Shown piece by piece: positions 1-6,730 of a stretch of 7,530 nt of DNA; within the stretch, counting starts at the first letter, position 1; each line of letters begins with the position of its first letter. A model generated the notes under the pieces. That model had not been told where the DNA came from and searched no databases. It saw only the letters and a program-made list of their open reading frames with translations. The DNA comes from Bacteroidales bacterium (GTDB lineage Bacteria > Bacteroidota > Bacteroidia > Bacteroidales > UBA4181): positions 1-7,530 of the forward strand of contig JAISDP010000117.1 of assembly GCA_031264715.1 (NCBI GenBank), in the 5' to 3' direction. Position numbers and translations under genes: made by a program.

Positions 1-1
1 A

Positions 2-2653
2 AAAATCGTCACCCGGAGTTGGATATACATACTGGCTTTGTTCCCGGCAATGTTGCACGGACAGGATTGGAAGGCAGATACCTTAACGATGCGCTTTCAT
101 CGGCAATTAGCCGCTTTCCCACAGGAAAAACTCTATCTGCATAACGATAAACCCTATTACATTTCGGGTGAAAAAATGTGGTTCCGCGCCTATGTTGTCG
201 ATGCAGTCACACACATACCGGTAATAGCCAGCCGCTACGTCTATGTGGAACTGATGAACCCGCTTGATTCGCTGATCAGCCGCATCAAATTACGTCCCGA
301 AAACAGTGTTTTTCACGGATATGTCGATATTCCCAACGATGTGCCCGAAGGCGATTATACCCTGCGCGCCTACACCATGGCCATGCAAAACCAGGGCGAA
401 AATTATTTCTACGCCAAAACCGTCCGCATCGGCGATCCGCAGGTGCGCACGCTCCGTACGGATGCCGGTTTCCGGTTCGACTCGGATAAGAAGGTCACCG
501 TCGAGCTGAGATTCACACACACCAGCCTCCACAACGCCGTCGTTCCCGAAAGCGTCCGGGCGAGCATCAACGGCGGACGCATGACGAAAGTCAAATGCGA
601 TGACGACGGACAGGCAAGCGTTACATTCAACCTCCCGTCCACTGCGGACAAACGGGTCATGCTGCTCGAAACCGTCAGCGACAGACACCGATACCGGCAA
701 TTCATCAGGGTGGGTGCGCCCGATACGGATTTCGACGTCAGTTTCTATCCCGAAGGCGGCGCTTTACTGCAAGGGACAAACTGCCGCGTAGCATTCAAGG
801 CGATGCGGTCGAACGGACAGTCGGAACACGTCACCGGCGCTGTATACGACCAGGACGAAACGGAAGTCGAGAAAATCAATTCCGATCATCTCGGGATGGG
901 AAGTTTCAATCTGTTTCCCGACAGGGGTAAAACATACCATGCTGTCTGCCAGAATCAAAATGGCCAATCGAAACGGTTTGACCTTCCTTTGGCGCTTGAG
1001 AGCGGTTATGCGCTTGCAGCCAACGTTGTACGGGACCGCCTGTATATCTCGGTACAGCGGCCGGCTGGAGTATCGCAACAGGGACAGCCCGACAATGTTA
1101 TTCAGGCGGCCGGGCAGGATACGCTTTACCTGCTGGCGCATACGCGGGGAATCGTGCACTATGCTGCCGCCTGGAATCACGCGAAAGAAGTTATCTCTTT
1201 TATGAAGGAAGATTTTCCCTCCGGCGTGCTGCAACTGCTCCTGCTCGACGCCGGGTTAAATCCGCTGAGCGAACGTCTGGTTTTTGTGAACAATAACGAC
1301 CGGGCAAAGGTTACCTATCAACCGGATCAGCAAAACTATGCCGCGCGTTCGCCGGTCAAAAACCACATAACATTGACCGATGCCGATAACCTGCCGCTGT
1401 ACGGGAGTTTTTCGGTGGCGGTGACCGATGACCGGGAAGTGGCCGTTGATACGACGGCAAATATATTGACCAATTTATTGCTCACTTCCGAATTGAGGGG
1501 AAATATCGAAAATCCGGCATATTATTTTCAAAACACGCTGTCGGCATCCTGGGCCTTGGATATGCTGATGCTCACACAGGGCTGGCGACGTTACGACATG
1601 GCAGCCGTGTCGCAGGGACGTATCTCATATCCTTCGAAACCCTTCGAAATCTATCCTGAAATATCGGGCATCGTGAAAAGCCTGATCTTGGGAAAACCGG
1701 TCGAAGACATAGAAGTATCTGTTTTATCATTGAAAAACAAATATTTCAACAGGACTCAAACCGACAAGGACGGCCGTTTCCATTTCCGGGACGGCGAATT
1801 GCCCGACAGTAGCAGCTTCGTCGTACATGCTGTTCCCAAAGCAGGCATCAAGCGCATGGAGCTTATCATAGACAGCGTCCATTTCCCTGTACGGACTCTT
1901 CCTGCGGCTATAACCGGCGAAATCAACAAGGACATTTTTGTGCAGTATGCCGATAAAGCCGAACAGAAATATACGTACGAGAACGGCATCCGCACGGTAC
2001 ACCTCGCCGAAGTAGTCATCAGCGCCGACCGCAAACCGCCGGTGAGGAAGTCGAACATGTATTCGTCAGCCGACTTCTCTGTTACCGAAGCTGATCTGGA
2101 AAAGTTCTCGCTAACGGATATTTACCAGGTATTGATGAGAATCCCGGGTGTGATGGTCAGCGGCAGACAGGTGAGCATCCGCGGGATGGGGTCGCCATTG
2201 CTGGTAATTGACGGTCTGCCGACGGAAATTGAAGACCTGGACATGATCAATGTCTATGATGTGGCGCAGGTGGATGTGTTGAAAGGCTCAAACGCAGCAA
2301 TATACGGCAGTCGCGGAGGAAACGGCGTGATTATTATCTTCACCAAGGACGGTACGGTCAAACGTATCGAGCATAAGCCATTCCATATCAAATCGATCTT
2401 TCCGTTAGGGTATCAAGTCCCGATAGAATTTTATGCCCCCAAATACGATACGCCCGAAAAAAGGAAAAATACCCAGCCCGACCTGCGTACCACCATCCAC
2501 TGGCAACCCGATGTCAGGACGGACAGCACGGGGGTAGCCTCATTCGAGTTCTACACTGCCGATTACAGTACTTCGTACTCAGTCATCATCGAAGGACTTA
2601 GTTACGACGGAAAAATTATCCGGCAGGAAGGAAAAATAGCAAGGAAAGAATGA
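2..2653 (+). CDS. Macroglobulin-like / TonB-receptor plug domain protein without barrel (5'-partial)
   Basis: Envelope protein of a family common in Bacteroidota; exact role unknown, probably binding or assembly at the outer membrane. The frame is open from base 2 and the first codons (KIVTRSWIYILALFPAMLHG) read as a signal peptide with likely cleavage before the Q of HGQD. The true start is therefore upstream of the window, and the TTG at base 38 lies inside the signal peptide. Counting from base 2: a macroglobulin MG2-like domain at about 43-145 (EKLYLHNDKPYY, then PEGDYTLRAYT); middle beta-rich domains; the family motif MLTQGWRRYD at about 522-531; a carboxypeptidase-regulatory-like segment at about 554-600; a TonB plug at about 695-785 (SIRGMGSPLLVIDGLP, LKGSNAAIYGSRGGNGVI). 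About 100 residues follow the plug, ending in another macroglobulin-like stretch (TDSTGVASFEFYTAD). There is no room for a 22-strand barrel, so it is not itself a transporter. The domain calls are read by eye. The TGA stop is 52 bp from the 3' end of the convergent tRNA gene. Confidence 0.88.
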   Translation, partial: KIVTRSWIYILALFPAMLHGQDWKADTLTMRFHRQLAAFPQEKLYLHNDKPYYISGEKMWFRAYVVDAVTHIPVIASRYVYVELMNPLDSLISRIKLRPENSVFHGYVDIPNDVPEGDYTLRAYTMAMQNQGENYFYAKTVRIGDPQVRTLRTDAGFRFDSDKKVTVELRFTHTSLHNAVVPESVRASINGGRMTKVKCDDDGQASVTFNLPSTADKRVMLLETVSDRHRYRQFIRVGAPDTDFDVSFYPEGGALLQGTNCRVAFKAMRSNGQSEHVTGAVYDQDETEVEKINSDHLGMGSFNLFPDRGKTYHAVCQNQNGQSKRFDLPLALESGYALAANVVRDRLYISVQRPAGVSQQGQPDNVIQAAGQDTLYLLAHTRGIVHYAAAWNHAKEVISFMKEDFPSGVLQLLLLDAGLNPLSERLVFVNNNDRAKVTYQPDQQNYAARSPVKNHITLTDADNLPLYGSFSVAVTDDREVAVDTTANILTNLLLTSELRGNIENPAYYFQNTLSASWALDMLMLTQGWRRYDMAAVSQGRISYPSKPFEIYPEISGIVKSLILGKPVEDIEVSVLSLKNKYFNRTQTDKDGRFHFRDGELPDSSSFVVHAVPKAGIKRMELIIDSVHFPVRTLPAAITGEINKDIFVQYADKAEQKYTYENGIRTVHLAEVVISADRKPPVRKSNMYSSADFSVTEADLEKFSLTDIYQVLMRIPGVMVSGRQVSIRGMGSPLLVIDGLPTEIEDLDMINVYDVAQVDVLKGSNAAIYGSRGGNGVIIIFTKDGTVKRIEHKPFHIKSIFPLGYQVPIEFYAPKYDTPEKRKNTQPDLRTTIHWQPDVRTDSTGVASFEFYTADYSTSYSVIIEGLSYDGKIIRQEGKIARKE

Positions 2654-2705
2654 GATTCGAATTTGAAAACAATGCGTTTTACAAAGACCGATATACAGCT
2701 TGTTG

Positions 2706-2776
2706 TTGCCCTGCCAGGATTCGAACCCAGACATACAGAACCAGAATCTGCGGTGCTACCATTACACAACAGGGCA
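2706..2776 (-). tRNA. tRNA-Gln (anticodon CTG)
   Basis: Folded by hand on the minus strand, it gives a full cloverleaf of 70 nt plus an A discriminator. The 7-bp acceptor stem is TGCCCTG/CAGGGCA, and its weak U1-A72 first pair is typical of glutamine tRNAs. The D arm has a GTG/CAC stem with GG in the loop. The anticodon stem is GCAGA/TCTGT with the 7-nt loop TTCTGGT, so the anticodon is CTG (bases 2744-2742) and reads CAG codons. The variable loop has 4 nt, and the T arm is CTGGG-TTCGAAT-CCTGG. The CCA end is not encoded (ACAAG follows), so it must be added by the CCA-adding enzyme. It sits between the 3' ends of two protein genes and has its own promoter. No clear hairpin terminator is visible in bases 2654-2705. 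Confidence 0.95.
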
Positions 2777-2784
2777 ATTGCGAT

Positions 2785-2813
2785 GCAAAAGTAATTATTT
2801 TTTCAAAAACAAA
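2785..2813 (-). promoter_or_regulatory. Promoter of the tRNA-Gln gene
   Basis: On the minus strand bases 2793-2785 read TACTTTTGC, a full match to the Bacteroidota -7 box TAnnTTTGY. A TTTG (-33 type) lies at 2813-2810, 16 bases upstream, which is somewhat shorter than the usual 19 or so. Transcription would begin near 2778, just before the mature tRNA 5' end at 2776. This fits an independently transcribed tRNA rather than readthrough from the hydrolase gene, which ends 20 bp further upstream. Confidence 0.65.
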
Positions 2814-2833
2814 AAGAATCCGGAGGAAAATTT

Positions 2834-3700
2834 TTACTTTGTAAAGGGCGAATAGGAATATCCATCTGCCGGCGCTTTCGCTATCTTGCCCATACCGGGG
2901 AAAGCGATGTGCATCCCGGCAATGGGAATCTTTTTTTGGGCGACATATTCCAGCGTTTTCTTGCGCGAAGCAATGGCCACGTCGGGATTCACATCATAAG
3001 TCATCGCCACCTGCGGATAGGTCATCTGGATCGCCATGGCATGTGTCAGGTCGCCCCAGATAAGCAGTTTATCCTTGCCGGATTCGACCATGAATGATGT
3101 GTGACCGGGAGTATGGCCGTATGATGCAACCGCTTGTATACCGGCAAACAACGTATTCGGCTTTGCATCGATTTCTACCGGCTGGAAAAGGTGTAACTTC
3201 GACCGGTAGACTTCTATCACCTTGCGTGCATTTGGGTTTTTGGCATCATCGCTCATCCAGTAATCGTGTTCCGGTTTGGCCAGGTACACTTCGGCATTGG
3301 GAAAGGCTGCCTGTCCGTCCTTGAGCATGCCGCCGATATGATCGCCGTGCATGTGGGTCAGCAGGATGATATCCACCTGTTCGGGAGTAACGCCAAGCGA
3401 TTTCAGGTTGTCGAAAAGGTTACGCCCGTAGCCGGTATCCACCAGTATGGTTTTACCGGGCATACGTACAAGGAAAGCATTGCATGAAGTCGGAAAAGTA
3501 CCGTCGGGTATGCATTTCCGAATCATTTCGGGTGTAGCCCCAATAAAAATACCGGGTTTTCCGGCGCTCTGCCCTTCCGAAAGAAGGCATATTTCAAACG
3601 CACCGACCTTATAAGTAAAAATGTTCGGATTTTCCTGCGCCAATGCTACAACCGGCGCCAAACCAATGATCAACATCATACCTCCAAAAAACTTTTTCAT
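2834..3700 (-). CDS. Secreted metallo-beta-lactamase-fold hydrolase
   Basis: A 288-residue, probably zinc-dependent hydrolase exported across the inner membrane. Residues 1-21 form a signal peptide (MKKFF, a hydrophobic core, then ALA-Q). The whole metal-binding set of the fold is visible: H116, H118, D120 and H121 in THMHGDHIGG, H196 in GHTPGH, D217 in WGDLTH, and H264 in AGMHIAFPG. The lead-in LVDTGYG at about 87-92 is also typical. Layout and length resemble the methyl parathion hydrolase/AHL-lactonase side of the superfamily more than beta-lactamases or glyoxalase II. The substrate cannot be read from the sequence; a lactone or ester is a reasonable guess. ATG at 3700 is the start because the signal peptide follows directly. 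No Shine-Dalgarno is seen, as usual in this phylum. It is divergent from the CotH-like gene and appears monocistronic. Confidence 0.9.
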   Translation of the reverse strand: MKKFFGGMMLIIGLAPVVALAQENPNIFTYKVGAFEICLLSEGQSAGKPGIFIGATPEMIRKCIPDGTFPTSCNAFLVRMPGKTILVDTGYGRNLFDNLKSLGVTPEQVDIILLTHMHGDHIGGMLKDGQAAFPNAEVYLAKPEHDYWMSDDAKNPNARKVIEVYRSKLHLFQPVEIDAKPNTLFAGIQAVASYGHTPGHTSFMVESGKDKLLIWGDLTHAMAIQMTYPQVAMTYDVNPDVAIASRKKTLEYVAQKKIPIAGMHIAFPGMGKIAKAPADGYSYSPFTK

Positions 3701-3743
3701 GACAGGATATTATTTTAATGATTCGACTTTCAGACAAGTTTGC

Positions 3744-3752
3744 GCAAAAATA
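3744..3752 (-). promoter_or_regulatory. -7 promoter box for the MBL-fold hydrolase gene
   Basis: The minus strand reads TATTTTTGC, a full match to TAnnTTTGY, 43 bp before the hydrolase ATG. This predicts a 5' leader of about 35 nt. The nearest TTTG elements upstream (3781-3778 and 3787-3784) are 25 and 31 bases away, longer than the usual spacing, so the -33 part is weak or absent. Confidence 0.45.
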
Positions 3753-3789
3753 GCCATTTTTTAGAATGATGGTCTTTCAAAAACAAATT

Positions 3790-3877
3790 TCGAGTAAAAA
3801 ATGCTTATGAACATGGCGAGTCGGCCATGCGTTGCAACAGGTACTCGATATGCCACATATACATTAGACTTTAAGTC
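3790..3877. repeat. Cluster of short inverted repeats in divergent spacer
   Basis: Five dyads lie in 88 bp between the two divergent promoter boxes. TCGAGTA (3790-3796) is complementary to TACTCGA (3842-3848). Nested inside are CATGGC/GCCATG (3812-3817 and 3824-3829, 6-nt loop) and the perfect palindrome GTTGCAAC (3831-3838). Then come ATATG-cca-CATAT (3848-3860) and GACTT-t-AAGTC (3867-3877). No T-run follows any stem, so they are not terminators. They could be operator sites for a regulator of either flanking gene, or a remnant of a repeat element. Each dyad is short; the clustering is the notable part. Confidence 0.4.
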
Positions 3878-3911
3878 AATTTGTTTTTTATGTGCTATAA
3901 AGAAAAAGTAA

Positions 3912-3920
3912 TATCTTTGT
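3912..3920 (+). promoter_or_regulatory. -7 promoter box for the CotH-family gene
   Basis: TATCTTTGT is a full match to TAnnTTTGY. It lies 72 bp before the ATG at 3993 and predicts a leader of roughly 65 nt. A TTTG at 3880-3883 is 28 bases upstream, too far for a standard -33 element. The gene may be weakly transcribed or need an activator, for which the dyads just upstream are candidate sites. Confidence 0.5.
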
Positions 3921-3937
3921 GTACTCAATAGAAAACA

Positions 3938-3979
3938 ATGAGCAAGGAAGAACCGGAAAAAGCATTGAGATCAAGTTAA
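3938..3979 (+). other. Possible 13-codon leader ORF ahead of the CotH-family gene
   Basis: Between the predicted promoter and the CotH-family start is ATG at 3938 followed by 12 further codons (MSKEEPEKALRSS) and TAA at 3977-3979. It ends 13 nt before the ATG at 3993 and lies inside the predicted transcript. It is in a different frame from the main gene. The peptide has no run of a single amino acid that would suggest attenuation. It may be a translated leader coupling into the downstream gene, or chance. Confidence 0.2.
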
Positions 3980-3992
3980 ACAGTCACACATC

Positions 3993-5579
3993 ATGAACAC
4001 AAAACCCAATCAGCACACTTGTGCTTTTCGTCTGATAAAGAAATATTTCCGGCTTGCCTTATTATTAGTCTTTGTCTCTTTTACAGGATGTGAAGGTGAT
4101 GTCGCAGAGTACGAAGAAAAAGAAATTAGTGATAATGAGCCAATTACTCCTGTCAGATTCCTGTCCTTCAGCTTTAATAAATCTTTAAACCCGGAATTGC
4201 CACAGAGCGTAAAAGGCGACATAGAAGACAACCGGATAACAATATTTCTTTCAGAGTCGGCATCATATAAAAATCTTATCCCGACATTTACAGGCGAGTT
4301 TGAAAAAGCAGAGGTGGATGGAAAAGTTCAGGTGTCGGGCATTACGGCGCATGATTTCGACAAGACGCTAATTTACATGCTAACCGGGAAAAAGGGAACG
4401 GTAAAGACTTATGAAGTCACGGTCAGGATTTTTACGGGACTACCGATCGTCTGGTTGGAAACAGAAGATAAACAGGTGATCGGCAGCAAGGAAAATTATG
4501 TGAACGGGACGGTCAAAATTTCTAAAATACCGGCTTTTCCTGAAGGATATGAAGGTTCTATGCGTATACGGGGAAGAGGAAACGCTACATGGAACTACCC
4601 TAAGAAACCATATCATATGAAGCTGGATACCAAATCGGAAATATTGAGAATGTCGACAGATAAAGATTGGGTATTGCTGGCCGAATACTGCGATAAGTCG
4701 ATGCTGCGGGATACATATGCGTTTGAACTGTCCAAATTGATGAATATGCCCTGGACACCGCGCGGACACCACGTTGAGGTATTCCTGAACGGCTCGTATA
4801 ACGGTACGTATTATCTCTGCGAACATGTGAAAGTGGCGAAAAGCCGCGCAAATATTGATGACGATGGCTACCTGATAGAAAATGACAACTATTGGTACCA
4901 GGAGCCTTTACGGTTTACTACCGGACGGGGGTTGCATTTTACATTCAAATATCCGGATACCGACGATATGGTTGAAGGTGACGGGAATTATAACTTTATC
5001 CGCAATTTCATGAATGATTTCGAATCGGCATTGTTTTCCGACCGGTTTACCGATCCGGACATCGGATACAGGAAATATATTGATGTTGAAAGCTTTGCAA
5101 AATGGTATCTGTTGCAGGAGACGTTAGGCAATATTGAACCAAATCTTTATTATGCCCTCAAATCACGGTCGGGAAAATTGGAAATGTATCCGGCCTGGGA
5201 TTTTGAATGGAGCCTGGGGCTTGCTTACAGGGTGAATAATAATTGGGTTTTGCCTCCTGCAACTTCGCCTGTTAATTGTTTATATCACAGAAATATGTAT
5301 TATAGCAGACTGTTTCAGGATTCTTATTTCACAGAGCGTGTGAAACAGGAATGGGTGAAAATGAAAGAGCAATATCTGCCTGTGTTAACCGGTATTATTG
5401 ATGGAAAAGCAGAAAACATCATCGATGCACAGAAAAAGAATTTTCAGCGCTGGCAAATACTCGGAGAATATACCAGTGTGGGGTTGGTCAGATTTGCTAC
5501 ATGGGAGGAAGAGGTCAGTTATACAAAACAATTTTTGGAACGCCGGGTAGAATGGTTGGATTCCGAAATACTCAAATAG
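3993..5579 (+). CDS. CotH-family kinase-like lipoprotein
   Basis: A 528-residue predicted lipoprotein with a CotH-type domain. In Bacillus, CotH is an atypical kinase that phosphorylates spore-coat proteins; this lineage does not sporulate, so the target here is unknown. Residues 1-32 are a lipoprotein signal (basic RLIKKYFR, hydrophobic core, SFTG) before the lipidated C33. The acidic stretch after it (CEGDVAEYEEKE) resembles surface-export signals of Bacteroidota lipoproteins. Residues about 50-150 form a beta-rich Ig-like domain, and about 155-528 the CotH domain. Its landmarks are RGRGNATW (193-200) with YPKKPYHMKL, DWVLLAEYCDKSMLRD (225-240), FLNGSYNGTYYLCEHV (264-279), and AWDFEWSLG (401-409) with acidic D403 and E405 as likely metal ligands. 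The start is fixed by the signal peptide, and an in-frame stop at 3966-3968 blocks upstream extension. The gene is visibly more AT-rich than its neighbours, especially its first 350 bp. Its TAG stop lies 13 bp from the convergent S4-protein stop. Confidence 0.88.
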   Translation: MNTKPNQHTCAFRLIKKYFRLALLLVFVSFTGCEGDVAEYEEKEISDNEPITPVRFLSFSFNKSLNPELPQSVKGDIEDNRITIFLSESASYKNLIPTFTGEFEKAEVDGKVQVSGITAHDFDKTLIYMLTGKKGTVKTYEVTVRIFTGLPIVWLETEDKQVIGSKENYVNGTVKISKIPAFPEGYEGSMRIRGRGNATWNYPKKPYHMKLDTKSEILRMSTDKDWVLLAEYCDKSMLRDTYAFELSKLMNMPWTPRGHHVEVFLNGSYNGTYYLCEHVKVAKSRANIDDDGYLIENDNYWYQEPLRFTTGRGLHFTFKYPDTDDMVEGDGNYNFIRNFMNDFESALFSDRFTDPDIGYRKYIDVESFAKWYLLQETLGNIEPNLYYALKSRSGKLEMYPAWDFEWSLGLAYRVNNNWVLPPATSPVNCLYHRNMYYSRLFQDSYFTERVKQEWVKMKEQYLPVLTGIIDGKAENIIDAQKKNFQRWQILGEYTSVGLVRFATWEEEVSYTKQFLERRVEWLDSEILK

Positions 5580-5592
5580 CCGCAGGCAATGA

Positions 5593-5967
5593 TCATAACG
5601 AAGTCAGTTTATCGATATCGCGACGTTCTTTCTTGGTGGGACGTCCGGCGCCACGATCGCGCCGTACAAACGTGGTCATACGGGCTATCTCTGCCTTGTC
5701 CATTTCATCATGCGGCGTGGTATCCACAATATAATTTTTCACCAGCGAGGCCGATTGCCGCTTGTCTGCCAACTGGATGACCTCATACGTATAAACGATC
5801 GGCAACTTCTTTACCATCAGCCTGTCTCCTATCCGCACGTTCCGCGAAGGCTTTACTTCCGCATCATTGACCAGCACTCGATGCTTCTCGCACTCCTCGG
5901 CGGCAATAGTGCGTGTTTTATATATCCTCACCGACCACAAAAACTTATCTATCCGTACTGTATCCAT
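5593..5967 (-). CDS. hslR: Hsp15-like S4-domain RNA-binding protein
   Basis: A small basic cytoplasmic protein of 124 residues. E. coli Hsp15 and the related Bacillus RqcP bind 50S subunits still carrying nascent chain and tRNA, helping to recycle stalled ribosomes. The S4 domain covers about residues 4-66: VRIDKFLWSVRIYKTRTIA at the start, then RVLVNDAEVKPSRNVRIGD, the usual signature. The lysine/arginine-rich tail contains GRPTKKERR, typical of this family. The frame can also begin with GTG at 5973, adding two residues. ATG at 5967 is preferred because a purine-rich GGAAG lies 5 nt upstream of it, whereas it would abut the GTG. It follows pth by 51 bp on the same strand, so the two are probably co-transcribed. 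It ends tail-to-tail with the CotH-family gene. No obvious terminator hairpin is seen in the 13-bp gap. Confidence 0.88.
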   Translation of the reverse strand: MDTVRIDKFLWSVRIYKTRTIAAEECEKHRVLVNDAEVKPSRNVRIGDRLMVKKLPIVYTYEVIQLADKRQSASLVKNYIVDTTPHDEMDKAEIARMTTFVRRDRGAGRPTKKERRDIDKLTSL

Positions 5968-6018
5968 ATCCACTTCCGGTTTTTAATTTTCGATTACCCA
6001 AAACGTAACTTTAAACGG

Positions 6019-6582
6019 TTACTTATTATTGAAAAAATTCATGGTGCGCTCCAAACCGATGGTTCCGAAACTCCTTATGATATCCGAAGTCAGTTTGAGC
6101 CGGTCGGGTAACGCTTTTCCCTCTTCTTCCGTCCATTCGCCCAGGACATAATCGATCTGTCGGCCCTGTGCGAAACCGCTCCCCACGCCAAAACGCAAAC
6201 GCGCGTAATTCTGGGTACCCAATACATCATTAATGTTTTTCAAACCGTTGTGCCCGCCGTCACTTCCTTTCGCTTTCAAACGAAGCGCTCCGAAAGGCAA
6301 GGCAATATCGTCCACCAGCACCAACAGGTGATCAAGCTCTATCTTTTCCTTCTGCAACCGGTAATTCACCGCCCGGCCGCTCAGGTTCATGTATGTGGAC
6401 GGTTTCAGAAGCAAAAAAATACGCCCCTTGTATTTGTATTCGGTAACGAACCCATAACGCTTATCGGCAAAATCGAGTTTTTCATCCGCCGCCAACCTGT
6501 CAAGCATCATAAACCCGATATTATGGCGTGTATTGGCATACTCGCTGCCGATATTTCCCAAACCTGCAATTAAATATTTCAC
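6019..6582 (-). CDS. pth: Peptidyl-tRNA hydrolase
   Basis: An essential cytoplasmic enzyme that cleaves the ester between peptide and tRNA in peptidyl-tRNAs dropped from ribosomes, recycling the tRNA. At 187 residues it is the normal bacterial Pth length. The functional residues are visible: N10 in GLGNIG, H20 (catalytic) in TRHNIGF, M65 and N66 in KPSTYMNLSG, D91 in LVDDIALPFG, and H111-N112 in GSDGGHNGLKNI. The start codon is GTG (6582-6580). An in-frame stop lies four codons upstream, and the family's conserved N-terminus (KYLIAGLGN) begins directly after it, so no ATG is possible. It is divergent from rplU and first gene of a probable unit with the Hsp15-like gene. Confidence 0.96.
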   Translation of the reverse strand: MKYLIAGLGNIGSEYANTRHNIGFMMLDRLAADEKLDFADKRYGFVTEYKYKGRIFLLLKPSTYMNLSGRAVNYRLQKEKIELDHLLVLVDDIALPFGALRLKAKGSDGGHNGLKNINDVLGTQNYARLRFGVGSGFAQGRQIDYVLGEWTEEEGKALPDRLKLTSDIIRSFGTIGLERTMNFFNNK

Positions 6583-6606
6583 AAATATATTTCAAATAAT
6601 CCGGCT

Positions 6607-6614
6607 CAAAAGTA
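6607..6614 (-). promoter_or_regulatory. -7 promoter box for pth
   Basis: The minus strand reads TACTTTTG, matching TAnnTTTG, 24 bp before the GTG of pth. The transcript would have a very short leader of about 15-20 nt. No TTTG stands at normal distance upstream, so only half the promoter is supported. Confidence 0.4.
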
Positions 6615-6671
6615 CAAAAAAGAGCCGAATAGAAAGATAACGTCAATTCCGATAAAATATTCGAAAAATTA

Positions 6672-6703
6672 TTTGTTATTCTGTAAAAAGTACCTACTTT
6701 TGC
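6672..6703 (+). promoter_or_regulatory. Promoter of rplU-rpmA
   Basis: TTTG at 6672-6675, then 19 bases, then TACTTTTGC at 6695-6703. This is a full match in both elements and in spacing to the Bacteroidota housekeeping promoter. Transcription should start near 6710, leaving a leader of about 20 nt before the ATG at 6731. That is too short for an L21-binding RNA structure. Confidence 0.8.
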
Positions 6704-6730
6704 AAGCCGAAAAATCATAAGAATTTTATA

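Noticed and set aside
38..40. TTG as the start of the first gene
   Set aside because: The frame stays open to base 2 and the upstream codons complete a signal peptide; TTG falls in its hydrophobic core.
290..1234. Long minus-strand open frames (290-700, 409-705 and 764-1234)
   Set aside because: They lie opposite a well-supported domain protein, have no recognisable domains, and are explained by its composition.
2654..2725. GATTCGAA repeated at 2654-2661 and 2718-2725 as a tRNA attachment site
   Set aside because: An 8-bp match to a T-loop is too short and no integrase or element lies beside it.
2650..2844. Plus-strand open frame of 64 codons
   Set aside because: It runs antisense through the tRNA gene and has a low-complexity, unrecognisable translation.
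5588..5595. Palindrome ATGATCAT at the convergent gene ends as a bidirectional terminator
   Set aside because: It is AT-rich, only 8 bp, and lacks a loop and T-runs.
5501..6111. Plus-strand open frames over the S4-protein and pth genes
   Set aside because: They are shadows of two clearly conserved minus-strand genes.
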